Positions 15,390 through 22,712 are shown, counted from the stretch's first letter. The stretch: 26,167 nucleotides of DNA from JBQCHF01 sp051954955 (GCA_051954955.1 JBQCHF010000004.1:1-26167), one strand, 5' to 3'. A program made the numbers and translations. The notes: a model not told the origin generated them from the letters alone.

Positions 15390-16273
15390 GCCTCGGACCC
15401 CGTCGGCGTCGCGGTGCCCAGCGTCGGCGGGACGGTGATGCCCTCCTCGCGGAAGGCCGCCGCGATGCGGGCGCGCAGCTCGCGGCCCACCTCGAACTGC
15501 TTGCCCGGCAGCGTGCGGGCCACCATCCGGATCTGGAACTGGTCGACCTCGATGCTCTCCACGCCCATCACCGTCGGCGGGTCCAGCAGCAGCGGGCGCA
15601 GGTCCGCGTCTCGGTAGGCGTCCTCGCCCACCGCGACCAGCACCTCGCTGGCGTGCCGGACGTCCACCGCCGCCGGGACCGGGACGTCGAGCACGGCCCG
15701 GGCCCAGTTGCGCGAGAGGTTGGTGACCTGCGTGATCTGGCCGTTGGGGGTGATCACCACCTCGCCGTCCGCGGTGCGGATGCGGGTGATCCGCAGGGTC
15801 ACCTCCTCCACGGTGCCGCTCACCGGGGCGGGCGTCCCGAACACCGACACCCGGATGAGGTCGCCGAAGCCGTACTGCCGCTCGGCGATCGCGAAGAAGC
15901 CGGCCAGCACGTCCTGCACCACCCGCTGGGCGCCGAAGCCGAGGGCCACGCCGATGACGGCGGCCGGTGCGACCAGGCCCGACTGCGGCACCCCGAGCCG
16001 GTCCAGGACCAGCACGACGGTGACGCACCAGATGATGACGATGGCCGTCCAGGTGAGCGCCTGCGCCAGCGCGTGCCGGTGCTTGGCCTCCTCGGATCGG
16101 ACCACGGCGTCCGTGGCCCGGGCGTTGGCGTCGATGCGGGCGGTCACCTTGCCGCCGGTCCACTGCGCGAAGCGGGTGAGCAGCGCCGCGCCGGTGACGA
16201 ACAGCACGATCTCCAGACCGTTGCTGCGCACCCACAGGCTCACGTCCGTGAGCGGTGCCACCGCAAGAGGCAT
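15386..16273 (-). CDS. Small-conductance mechanosensitive channel, MscS family
   Basis: 295 residues from the ATG at 16273 (MPLAVAPLTD); a GTG at 16318 would add 15 residues with no better signal. Three hydrophobic segments occur: ILEIVLFV-type near residue 20, the segment WTAIVIIWCVTVVLVL, and the pore-lining helix with the Gly/Ala pattern GLVAPAAVIGVALGFGAQRVVQDVLAGFFAIAE (given here as the region about residues 118-150). A beta domain (FGDLIRVSV, GTVEEVTLRITRIRTADGEVVITPNGQI) and an alpha/beta C-terminal domain follow, as in MscS. It opens on membrane tension to release solutes in osmotic downshock. It is coupled to the Pro-Thr-repeat protein, and divergent from the CBS-pair gene. Confidence 0.92.
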   Translation of the reverse strand: MPLAVAPLTDVSLWVRSNGLEIVLFVTGAALLTRFAQWTGGKVTARIDANARATDAVVRSEEAKHRHALAQALTWTAIVIIWCVTVVLVLDRLGVPQSGLVAPAAVIGVALGFGAQRVVQDVLAGFFAIAERQYGFGDLIRVSVFGTPAPVSGTVEEVTLRITRIRTADGEVVITPNGQITQVTNLSRNWARAVLDVPVPAAVDVRHASEVLVAVGEDAYRDADLRPLLLDPPTVMGVESIEVDQFQIRMVARTLPGKQFEVGRELRARIAAAFREEGITVPPTLGTATPTGSEA

Positions 16274-16574
16274 CCCTGATCCCAGCTGCTCGGCTGAACT
16301 GGTCGTCGACGTGCACACGGTGCAGGTCCGCCCGACGCAGCCCTACCTGCCAGTAGGTCCTACGACGTGTCGGAGACCGGCTGGAGACCTGCGGTGACCG
16401 CCGTCCCGACCCTAACGGGCCCTGGCTCCGCCTGGATTCGCCGGGGCGGGCCAGCCGATCCGGGCCGATGGGGGCGCACCGGACGGTGGAGGCTGTGTCG
16501 GTCGCGAGCCCCGGCTACCCTCGAGGTCGGAAGAGGGGGCCGACACCGGGGTCGGCCACCGGCGAGCGACCTGG
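16274..16574. promoter_or_regulatory. Divergent intergenic region between mscS and the CBS gene
   Basis: About 300 bp with no credible gene. It holds an imperfect inverted repeat ACCT-N6-AGGT at 16345-16358, on the mscS side, and a -10-like TACCCT at 16516-16521 on the CBS side without a good -35. Both promoters presumably lie here, but none can be assigned with confidence. Confidence 0.35.
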
Positions 16575-17141
16575 GTGGCCGACGTGGACGTGGACCGGTT
16601 CCGACCGTCTCTGTCCCCGACGGCCCAGTTCACGACCGCCCGGTTCATGACCGGTGCCTGCACCACCGACGCCCGCAACGAGGACCTGCGCACCGCCGCC
16701 GCCCGCATGTGGCGGCAGCAGACCGGTGCGCTGCTGGTCCTGGAGTCCGAGCGGCTGGTCGGCCTGCTCACCGAGCGCGACCTGCTCCGGCTCATCGCCG
16801 CCGGCGCCGACCTGGACGAGACCTCGGTGGCCGAGGCGATGTCCCCGGTGTCCGTCACGGCCACCCCCGACCTGCCGCTGGCCACCGCGGCCCGCCTGAT
16901 GTCGTTCCACGGCCTGCGCTACCTGCCGGTGCTCGACCCCGCCGGCCGGGTGCTCGGGATGCTCTCCCAGCGCGACGTCGCCGGCGTGTTCGCCGCGCTG
17001 GTCCGCTCGCCCGGGGACGCCCCGCTGGCCACCGACCGCCTGGTCGCGCCCTGGCAGCTGGTGCCCGGAGATGCGCAGCCCGGCTCCCGAGTCGACGCCC
17101 ACGCCGGCCCTCAGCCGCTCGACCACGCGGAGCTCGCGTGA
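16575..17141 (+). CDS. CBS-pair domain protein
   Basis: 188 residues from GTG 16575, which has only a weak ribosome binding site. Two CBS repeats cover about residues 20-75 and 85-140: TARFMTGACTTDARNEDLRTAAARMW, then LVGLLTERDLLRLIAAG, and VAEAMSPVSVTATPDLPLATAARLMSFHGLRYLPVLD, then VLGMLSQRDVAGVF. Each ends with the usual G-x-(L/I)-x-x-R-D motif. Paired CBS domains bind adenine nucleotides and act as energy sensors or regulators of partner proteins. No catalytic domain is attached, so it is a stand-alone sensor. Its stop codon overlaps the GTG start of the 45-residue acidic protein, and it lies between the MscS and MscL genes. Confidence 0.88.
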   Translation: MADVDVDRFRPSLSPTAQFTTARFMTGACTTDARNEDLRTAAARMWRQQTGALLVLESERLVGLLTERDLLRLIAAGADLDETSVAEAMSPVSVTATPDLPLATAARLMSFHGLRYLPVLDPAGRVLGMLSQRDVAGVFAALVRSPGDAPLATDRLVAPWQLVPGDAQPGSRVDAHAGPQPLDHAELA

Positions 17142-17275
17142 GCGGCCACGGGCCGGACGACGACCTGCTCCCTGACCGCACCCGCGACGAGCGGGACGAG
17201 GGCTGGGGCGAGCGCGAGCCCGCCGACGACGACGAGCGGTTCCTCCGCGAGGTGCCCCCGCACCACGGGGGCTGA
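17138..17275 (+). CDS. Small acidic protein coupled to the CBS gene
   Basis: 45 residues. The GTG at 17138 overlaps the CBS stop as GTGA. The composition is strikingly acidic and charged (PDDDLLPDRTRDERDEGWGE, then DDDERFLREVPPHH), with no hydrophobic core, so it is probably disordered. I recall similar short proteins with a DLLPDRT...DEGWGE pattern in other actinobacteria, which argues for a real gene, but I know no function. Overlap with the CBS gene implies co-translation and perhaps a joint role. Confidence 0.7.
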   Translation: MSGHGPDDDLLPDRTRDERDEGWGEREPADDDERFLREVPPHHGG

Positions 17276-17294
17276 CGTCCCCCGTCGTCGACAC

Positions 17295-17317
17295 CGCCGC
17301 GCCGGGCTCGCGCGGCG
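17295..17317. terminator. Bidirectional hairpin between the acidic-protein gene and mscL
   Basis: Perfect 8-bp stem CGCCGCGC / GCGCGGCG with a 7-base loop, filling the gap between convergent genes and touching the mscL stop. No T-run, as is common in high-GC actinobacteria. Confidence 0.6.
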
Positions 17318-17731
17318 TCAGGCGACGCCGCTGCGGTCGCGCAGGATGTCCCGGATCTCCTGCAGCAGCGCCACGTCCTCGGGCGTCGCCGTCACCTCGG
17401 GCACCTCGCCGCGCTTGCGCCGCTCCATCAGCTTGTTCATGGGGAGGACGACGAGGAAGTAGACGACCGCGGCGGTGATCACGAACGTGATCACCGCATT
17501 GATGATCGTCGAGATGTTGATGAAGGTGGCCTTCTTCAACGCGTCGCTGCCGGTGCGCAGGGAGAAACCGAGCCCCTGGCTGGTCGGCTTGCCGATCGCG
17601 TTGATCAGCGGGGTGATGAACGCCTCGGTCACCGCCTTGACCACGGCGGCGAACGCGGTGCCGATGACGACCGCGATGGCGAGGTCGATGACGTTCCCGC
17701 GCAGGATGAAGTCGCGGAATCCCTTGATCAT
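17318..17731 (-). CDS. mscL: Large-conductance mechanosensitive channel MscL
   Basis: 137 residues, the usual family length, from ATG 17731 with AGGAG 7 bases upstream. It opens with the family signature MIKGFRDFILRGNVIDLAIAVVIGTAFAAVV (amphipathic N-terminal helix and pore helix TM1). A periplasmic loop and TM2 (FVITAAVVYFLVVLPMNKL) follow, and the C-terminal helix ends with VALLQEIRDIL. It forms a homopentameric pore that opens at near-lytic tension to release cytoplasmic solutes during hypo-osmotic shock. It is the last gene of a minus-strand series zinc-ribbon, MTA phosphorylase, SAF protein, mscL, but is separated from the SAF gene by 128 bp. Confidence 0.96.
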   Translation of the reverse strand: MIKGFRDFILRGNVIDLAIAVVIGTAFAAVVKAVTEAFITPLINAIGKPTSQGLGFSLRTGSDALKKATFINISTIINAVITFVITAAVVYFLVVLPMNKLMERRKRGEVPEVTATPEDVALLQEIRDILRDRSGVA

Positions 17732-17859
17732 GCGAGCGCTCCTGGGTGCTCAAGAGGTGCGGATGAGGGGTGACCGGACGGCAGCCTGCCACGCTCGCTC
17801 ACCCGGGCGCGATCCTGGACCGGCCGTGTCGTCGCCGCGCCGGCTGGGAGGACGATCCG

Positions 17860-18612
17860 TCAGCCGCTGCGCAGCACCAGCGAGAGCCGCGCGACGGCGG
17901 CCGCGGCGGCCAGCGCCCGCGCGGTGGCCGGGTCGGTGGCGACCACGACCAGCGCGCCGCCGAGCCCGTCCAGCCCGCCCGCCGCGCCGGCGTCGTCGGC
18001 GGACGGGGTGGCGAGCACCCGGACGCCGGCGGCCACGGTGGCCGCGGCCGGCGCGACGTCCGGCCGCTCCACCTCCGCCACGTCAGTGCTCTCGCCCACC
18101 GCGGTGGCCGACCCCGCCGTGGGCGCCTGCGCGGTTGTCACGGCCAGGACGTCGACGACGTCGCCGGGGCGCACCAGGGCGGCCTCGGCCGCGTCCGCCA
18201 CCCGGACCGGTGCGGCCACCTGCCCCGCCGGCGCGCCGGCGAGCAGCCCGGGGCCGACCAGTCGGGCGTCGGTGAGCGGCTCCCCGCGGCGGACCCCGGC
18301 CGCCACGGTGCGGCCCAGCGCGGCCGGGACGTCCGGGACGGCCCCGGCGGGGCGGGCCGGCGGCGGGAGGTCGCGGACGGCGAGGTCGTCGGCGGTGAGC
18401 CGGCGCCCGGCCGGCAGGTCGTGGGCCGCCACGACGACCGGCCGGGTGGGTGGGGGAGCCGGCGCGAGCGCGCCGACGACCACCGCGGCCGCGGCGGCCA
18501 GCAGCAGCGCCGCGGCCAGACGGCGGTGCCGGGCCAGCAGCCGGTACAGCTCCCCGACGACGTCGCGGCGCAGCGGGGACGCGCCGCGCCGCGCGTTCGG
18601 GTGGACGGTCAT
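17860..18612 (-). CDS. SAF-domain protein, CpaB/RcpC-like
   Basis: 250 residues from ATG 18612, with no strong ribosome binding site. A basic N-terminus is followed by one membrane helix (about residues 33-53, LAAALLLAAAAAVVVGAL) and then an extracytoplasmic SAF domain (VVVAAHDLPAGRRLTADDLAVRDLP to GEPLTDARL). A second beta-rich part includes LVRPGDVVDVLAV. This is the layout of CpaB/RcpC, a periplasmic assembly factor of Flp/Tad pili. No other tad or cpa genes occur in the window, so its role here may differ. It is extremely Ala/Val/Pro rich. It lies on the same strand as mtnP (70 bp upstream) and mscL. Confidence 0.82.
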   Translation of the reverse strand: MTVHPNARRGASPLRRDVVGELYRLLARHRRLAAALLLAAAAAVVVGALAPAPPPTRPVVVAAHDLPAGRRLTADDLAVRDLPPPARPAGAVPDVPAALGRTVAAGVRRGEPLTDARLVGPGLLAGAPAGQVAAPVRVADAAEAALVRPGDVVDVLAVTTAQAPTAGSATAVGESTDVAEVERPDVAPAAATVAAGVRVLATPSADDAGAAGGLDGLGGALVVVATDPATARALAAAAAVARLSLVLRSG

Positions 18613-18682
18613 GAGGGCCGGCCCGGCACCCAGGTCCGGGCAGCGGACGCGCGGGTGGGCGGCAAGCGGGTTGGGGCCCGGC

Positions 18683-19549
18683 TCACGGCAGCGGGAAGGG
18701 CAGGCGCACCCCGTCGTGGACCTGCTCGCAGCCGCAGCCGTCCGGGGCCACCGGCAGCTCGGGGACCGCGGCGTGCAGGAGGTCGCGGACGTCGGCGATG
18801 TTCTCGGCGAAGACCCGCAGCACCTCCTCGTGCGTGACGCCCTCGCCGTGCGCCACCCCGGCGTCGTGGTCGGTGACCAGGGCGAGCGCGGTGTAGTGCA
18901 TTGCCAGCTCGCGGGCCAGCGCCGCCTCCGGCATGCCGGTCATGCCGACCAGCGACCAGCCCGCCGCCGCGTGCCACCGGGACTCCGCGCGGGTGGAGAA
19001 GCGGGGGCCGTTGATGACGACCAGGGTGCCGCCGTCGACCGGCTGCTGGCCGCGGGCGCGCGCGGTGGACAGCACCACCTCGCGGCCGCTGTGGCAGTAG
19101 GGGTCGGCGAGGCTGACGTGCACCACGCCGTCGGCGCCGTCGAAGAACGTCTGCGCGCGACCCCAGGTGCGGTCGACGATCTGGTCCGGCACGACCAGCT
19201 GGCCGGGCCCGAGCTCCCGGCGCAGCGAGCCGACCGCGCACGGCGCGAGCACCTGGCGCACCCCGACGGTGCGCAGCGCCCACAGGTTGGCGCGGTAGTT
19301 GACCCGGTGCGGCGGGAACCGGTGGTCGCGCCCGTGCCGGGGCAGGAACGCAACCTGCCGGCCGGAGACCTCGCCCACCACCAGCGGGGCCGACGGCTCG
19401 CCCCAGGGCGTGGTCACCTCGACCTCGCGGGCGTCGGTGAGGAAGGAGTAGAGGCCCGACCCGCCGATGACGCCGACCTCGGCCCGCGGGCCGGTGTAGG
19501 CGGGCAGGTCGCGCAGTGCGGCGGCGGTGGGCGGCGAGGGTGAGGTCAC
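18683..19549 (-). CDS. mtnP: S-methyl-5'-thioadenosine phosphorylase
   Basis: 288 residues from GTG 19549, with no ribosome binding site; a TAGCGT sequence 7 bases upstream could be a -10 element of a leaderless transcript. Family motifs are clear: phosphate-binding GVIGGSGLYSF, PRHGRDHRFPPHRVNYRANLWAL, GPRFSTRAESRW and GMTGMPEAALARE, then VTDHDAG. The enzyme cleaves methylthioadenosine with phosphate to adenine and methylthioribose-1-phosphate, recycling the by-product of polyamine synthesis. The family also includes broader 6-oxopurine and MTI phosphorylases, so substrate choice is not certain. It sits between the zinc ribbon gene and the SAF gene on the minus strand; the 63-bp gap to the former allows co-transcription. 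Confidence 0.9.
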   Translation of the reverse strand: MTSPSPPTAAALRDLPAYTGPRAEVGVIGGSGLYSFLTDAREVEVTTPWGEPSAPLVVGEVSGRQVAFLPRHGRDHRFPPHRVNYRANLWALRTVGVRQVLAPCAVGSLRRELGPGQLVVPDQIVDRTWGRAQTFFDGADGVVHVSLADPYCHSGREVVLSTARARGQQPVDGGTLVVINGPRFSTRAESRWHAAAGWSLVGMTGMPEAALARELAMHYTALALVTDHDAGVAHGEGVTHEEVLRVFAENIADVRDLLHAAVPELPVAPDGCGCEQVHDGVRLPFPLP

Positions 19550-19612
19550 GCTCGGGACGCTACCGGCGCCCGAGCCTCCCGTCCGGGCCGAGCGGCCCGG
19601 CTGGGGACGGTG

Positions 19613-19960
19613 TCAGGCGGCGCTGCCGGATGTGGACGACGAGCCGCCCGAGCTGCTCGAGCTGCCCGCTCCGGAGCTCGATGTGCTGCCGGTGCTGCCC
19701 GACGTCGACGAGCTCGACGAGGAGGAGTCGCTGCTGGAGGTGCCCGAGCCGCTGGAGGTGCTGGAACTGCTGCTCTTGCCCGAGCTGCGCGAGTCGGTCC
19801 GGTAGAAGCCCGAGCCCTTGAAGACCACGCCGACGGCGGAGAACACCTTGCGCAGACGCCCCTGGCACTGCGGGCACTCGGTGAGCGCCGCGTCGCTGAA
19901 GGACTGCACCGCCTCGAACTGGTGCCCGCACTCCGTGCACGCGTACTGGTACGTCGGCAC
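19613..19960 (-). CDS. FmdB-type zinc ribbon protein with Ser-rich tail
   Basis: 115 residues from the GTG at 19960 with AGGAGGG 4 bases upstream; the longer frame upstream runs through the CIRCE-like element and is unlikely. The first 60 residues are a zinc ribbon of the FmdB family: PTYQYACTECGHQFE, then ECPQCQGRLRKVF, giving a CxxC...CxxC site, followed by GVVFKGSGFYRTD. The rest is a low-complexity tail of Ser with Gly and Thr, probably disordered. FmdB-type proteins are called putative regulatory proteins, but their molecular role is unclear. A CIRCE-like inverted repeat lies 34 bp upstream, suggesting HrcA heat-shock control. Downstream mtnP may be in the same transcript. Confidence 0.88.
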   Translation of the reverse strand: MPTYQYACTECGHQFEAVQSFSDAALTECPQCQGRLRKVFSAVGVVFKGSGFYRTDSRSSGKSSSSSTSSGSGTSSSDSSSSSSSTSGSTGSTSSSGAGSSSSSGGSSSTSGSAA

Positions 19961-19994
19961 GTGACCCTCCTCGTTCCGGCCCTGGTGAGGGACA

Positions 19995-20021
19995 TTGGCA
20001 CTCGCGCCCCTCGAGTGCCAA
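19995..20021. promoter_or_regulatory. CIRCE-like element (HrcA operator)
   Basis: Perfect inverted repeat TTGGCACTC-N9-GAGTGCCAA. The CIRCE consensus is TTAGCACTC-N9-GAGTGCTAA, so both arms differ from it by one compensating base and the 9-bp spacing is exact. It lies 34 bp upstream of the zinc ribbon start. Confidence 0.85.
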
Positions 20022-20196
20022 TGATGCCCGACACGCGCCATCGCCGTCCATGCGGTGGCCCGGGTGGGGCGTGGAGGGCTCGGTGCGGGACGGCAGGTTG
20101 CGATCTGTCGACGAACCGCTCCCGGGAGGTGGAGACCGTGTCCGGCGGGGGAGAACAGCCACCGAACGTCGTCCGCACCGGATCTCGGGAGGCCGC

Positions 20197-20352
20197 ATGC
20201 TCGCCGTCATCGCCCTGCTGCTGGTCGTGTGGCTCGTGCTCATCGTCATCGGTGCGGTGGTGAAGGGGCTGTTCTGGCTGCTCGTGATCGGAGCGGTCCT
20301 GTTCGTCGCCACCGCGGCCTTCGGCTGGGTCCGCCGCCACGCGCGGACCTGA
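20197..20352 (+). CDS. Small hydrophobic membrane protein
   Basis: 51 residues from ATG 20197, with GGGAGG 5 bases upstream. Nearly all of it is two adjacent membrane helices (AVIALLLVVWLVLIVIGAVV and LFWLLVIGAVLFVATAAF), ending with a basic tail RRHART. Similar two-helix small proteins occur in many actinobacteria, but I know of no function. It precedes feoA by 81 bp on the same strand; the iron box in between suggests that feoA has its own promoter, so the two are probably separate units. Confidence 0.65.
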   Translation: MLAVIALLLVVWLVLIVIGAVVKGLFWLLVIGAVLFVATAAFGWVRRHART

Positions 20353-20396
20353 TGCGCGAGCCCTGATCTCCCGGTCACCGCGGCAGGACCTTCGAC

Positions 20397-20415
20397 TTAG
20401 GCAAGCCTTACCTTC
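20397..20415. promoter_or_regulatory. IdeR/DtxR-type iron box upstream of feoA
   Basis: TTAGGCAAGCCTTACCTTC matches 17 of 19 positions of the IdeR consensus TWAGGTWAGSCTWACCTWA. It lies just upstream of the -10-like TACCGT at 20422-20427, where a bound repressor would block the polymerase. Confidence 0.85.
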
Positions 20416-20421
20416 CTGAGC

Positions 20422-20427
20422 TACCGT
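20422..20427 (+). promoter_or_regulatory. Predicted -10 element of feoABC
   Basis: TACCGT, six bases before the feoA ATG at 20434, so the message is probably leaderless; no ribosome binding site is present. The same TACCGT lies seven bases before the start of the ArsR-type gene. Confidence 0.5.
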
Positions 20428-20433
20428 AGTCGC

Positions 20434-20712
20434 ATGCCCAGTGACCAGACGCTCGCCGACGTGCCCGTCGGGGGCCGCGCCACGCTCGCCCAGCCGCTCG
20501 CACCCGCCGGGCTCTCCCGGCGGCTGGCCGAGCTGGGGCTGCGCCGCGGCCGGTCGGTCGAGGTGCTCCAGCGGACCTCCGGCGGCGGCCGCGTCATCGC
20601 CGTCGACCACGGCCGCATCGCGCTGGACCGCCGCACCCTGGCCGCCCTGCCGGTCCTGCTCGACGTGCCGGTCCTGCTCGACGTGCCGGCCGTGGCCGCC
20701 ACCCCCGCGTGA
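20434..20712 (+). CDS. feoA: Ferrous iron transport accessory protein FeoA
   Basis: 92 residues from ATG 20434. The SH3-like FeoA fold is seen in LADVPVGGRATLAQPLAPAG, LSRRLAELGLRRGRSVEVL and GGRVIAVDHGRIALDRRTLAALPV. FeoA is a small cytoplasmic protein thought to help FeoB. The C-terminal tail has an unusual exact repeat PVLLDVPVLLDV, coded by an 18-bp tandem duplication at 20650-20685. The stop codon overlaps the feoB start (GTGA), and an iron box lies upstream, so feoABC is probably an iron-repressed, translationally coupled operon. Confidence 0.93.
   Translation: MPSDQTLADVPVGGRATLAQPLAPAGLSRRLAELGLRRGRSVEVLQRTSGGGRVIAVDHGRIALDRRTLAALPVLLDVPVLLDVPAVAATPA
20650..20685. repeat. 18-bp tandem duplication in feoA
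   Basis: Two exact copies of CCGGTCCTGCTCGACGTG (20650-20667 and 20668-20685), coding PVLLDV twice. Confidence 0.9.
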
Positions 20713-22712
20713 CCCGGCCCGCCCCCGCGGCCACCACGACGTCGGTCGCCGCCCCCTCCTGCCACTCCGACGGCGGTGGCGGCGTCGCGCCGGCCGGCGC
20801 CCCGGTGGTCGCCCTCGTGGGCGCCCCCAACGCCGGCAAGTCGACCCTCTTCAACGCCCTCACCGGCGCCCGCCGCACCATGGGCAACTGGCCGGGCACG
20901 ACGGTGGAGGTCGGCCGCGGCGCCTGGCGGGTGCCGTGCGGCTGCGACCAGGAGTGCGGCTGCGGCCCGCAGGCCGTCGCCCTGGTCGACCTGCCCGGCG
21001 CCTACAGCCTCGACCCGGTCTCCCCGGACGAGGAACTCACCCGCCAGCTGCTGCTGGAGGTGCCGGCGACCGACCGGCCGGACGTGGTCGTCGCCGTCGT
21101 CGACGCCGCCCACCTGGCCCGCAGCCTCTACCTGGTGGCCCAGCTGCGCGAGACCGACATGCGGATGGTGCTGGCGGTCACCATGACCGATCTCGCCGCC
21201 CGCCGCGGCACCCGCTTCGACGCCGGCGCGCTCGCCGCCGCGGCCGGCGTGCCCGTGGTGGAGCTGGACCCGCGCCACCGTCACGGCGTCGACGACCTCG
21301 CCGGGGCGGTGGTCGCCGCTCGCACCGCGCCGGCCCCGCTCCAACGGGTCGTCACCGCGGACGGCCCCGAGCCGGACGATCTCGACCTGGCCGACGAGCG
21401 CTTCGCCTGGATCGAGTCGCTGGTCGCCGCGTGCACCAGCGAGGGTGACGCCCCGCGGCGCTCCTGGTCGGACCGGGTCGACCGCTGGGCCGTCTCGCCG
21501 GTGGTCGGACCGCTGCTCTTCCTGGCCGTGATGTGGCTGGTCTTCCAGGCCACCACCACCGTGGCCGCCCCGCTGCAGGACGCGCTGGACCGGTTCGTGG
21601 CCGGCCCGGTGAGCAGCCTGTTCGGCGCGGTCTTCGACGCCGTCGGCCTGGGCGGCTCGTTCGTGCGCGGCTTCGTCGTCGACGGCCTGGTGGCCGGCGT
21701 CGGCATGCTGCTCACCTTCCTGCCGCTGATGGCCGTGATGTTCCTGCTGCTGGCGCTGCTCGAGGACAGCGGCTACATGGCCCGCGCGGCCGTGGTCACC
21801 GACCGGCTCATGCGCACCATCGGCCTGCCCGGGCGCGCGTTCCTGCCGCTGGTGGTCGGGTTCGGGTGCAACGTGCCGGCCATCAGCGCCACCCGGGTGC
21901 TGCCCGACGCGCGCCAGCGGGTCATGACCGCGCTGCTGGTCCCGTTCACCTCGTGCAGTGCCCGGCTCACCGTCTACGTGCTGGTGGCCACCACGTTCTT
22001 CCCGCAGCACGCGGGGCTGGTGGTGTTCGCCATGTACGTCGTCTCGATCGTGCTGGTCGTGCTGGTCGGCCTGGCCATGCGCTCCACTCTGTGGCGGACC
22101 ATGGGCGCAGACCCGCTGGTGCTGGACCTGCCGCCCTACCAGCGCCCGGCGCCGCGGCTGCTCGCCGTCGTCACCTGGGTGCGGGTCAAGGGCTTCCTGC
22201 GCACCGCCAGCGGGATCATCGTGGCCACCGTCGCGGTCGTCTGGGTGCTGCAGTCGGTGCCGGTCACCGGCCAGGCGCAGTTCGGGAAGGTGCCGGTGGC
22301 CGACAGCGCCTACGCCGCCACCGCCAAGGTCATCGCCCCGGTCTTCGACCCGGCCGGGTTCGGGGAGTGGCGCACCTCCAGCGCCCTGGTCGTCGGGTTC
22401 GTGGCCAAGGAGGCGGTCATCACCTCCTGGGCCCAGACCTACGCGGTGGCCGAGCCGGCCAGCGCGCACCAGCCCGGCCACCTCGGCACCGAGCTCGAGG
22501 CCGACTTCGAGCGCTCCTCCGGCGGCCACCCGATCCCGGCGGTGCTCGCGTTCCTGGTCTTCCTGCTCGCCTACACCCCGTGCGTGGCCACCCTGGCCGC
22601 CCAGCGGCGGGAGATCGGGCTGCGCTGGACGGTCTTCGGCGTCGGGGTGCAGCTCACGGTGGCCTGGACGCTGGCCACGCTGGTGTTCCAGCTCGGACGG
22701 CTGCTGTGGTGA
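20709..22712 (+). CDS. feoB: Ferrous iron transporter FeoB
   Basis: 667 residues from GTG 20709, overlapping feoA. The N-terminal G domain has G1 GAPNAGKS, a G2 region GNWPGTTVEVG and G3 DLPGAYSL; the G4 position reads VTMTD (residues 157-161), with Thr in place of the usual Asn. Between G2 and G3 is a cysteine insert CGCDQECGC (Cys77, 79, 83, 85; a CXC-X3-CXC pattern), and another Cys-His pair occurs at 18-19. The membrane domain carries the Gate motifs with VGFGCNVPAI and PFTSCSARL and ends without a long tail. FeoB takes up Fe(II) across the plasma membrane. FeoC follows with a GTGA overlap. The extra cysteines may sense or hold iron; that is inference. Confidence 0.96.
   Translation: MTRPAPAATTTSVAAPSCHSDGGGGVAPAGAPVVALVGAPNAGKSTLFNALTGARRTMGNWPGTTVEVGRGAWRVPCGCDQECGCGPQAVALVDLPGAYSLDPVSPDEELTRQLLLEVPATDRPDVVVAVVDAAHLARSLYLVAQLRETDMRMVLAVTMTDLAARRGTRFDAGALAAAAGVPVVELDPRHRHGVDDLAGAVVAARTAPAPLQRVVTADGPEPDDLDLADERFAWIESLVAACTSEGDAPRRSWSDRVDRWAVSPVVGPLLFLAVMWLVFQATTTVAAPLQDALDRFVAGPVSSLFGAVFDAVGLGGSFVRGFVVDGLVAGVGMLLTFLPLMAVMFLLLALLEDSGYMARAAVVTDRLMRTIGLPGRAFLPLVVGFGCNVPAISATRVLPDARQRVMTALLVPFTSCSARLTVYVLVATTFFPQHAGLVVFAMYVVSIVLVVLVGLAMRSTLWRTMGADPLVLDLPPYQRPAPRLLAVVTWVRVKGFLRTASGIIVATVAVVWVLQSVPVTGQAQFGKVPVADSAYAATAKVIAPVFDPAGFGEWRTSSALVVGFVAKEAVITSWAQTYAVAEPASAHQPGHLGTELEADFERSSGGHPIPAVLAFLVFLLAYTPCVATLAAQRREIGLRWTVFGVGVQLTVAWTLATLVFQLGRLLW

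Noticed and set aside
19527..19805. Plus-strand acidic Leu/Glu-rich frame opposite the Ser-rich tail
   Set aside because: It is the complement of repeated Ser codons; the minus frame has a zinc ribbon and a ribosome binding site.
20421..22529. 702-residue minus-strand frame opposite feoA/feoB
   Set aside because: Low-quality Gly/Arg/His-rich translation with no motif. It is the mirror of the clear feoAB coding region.
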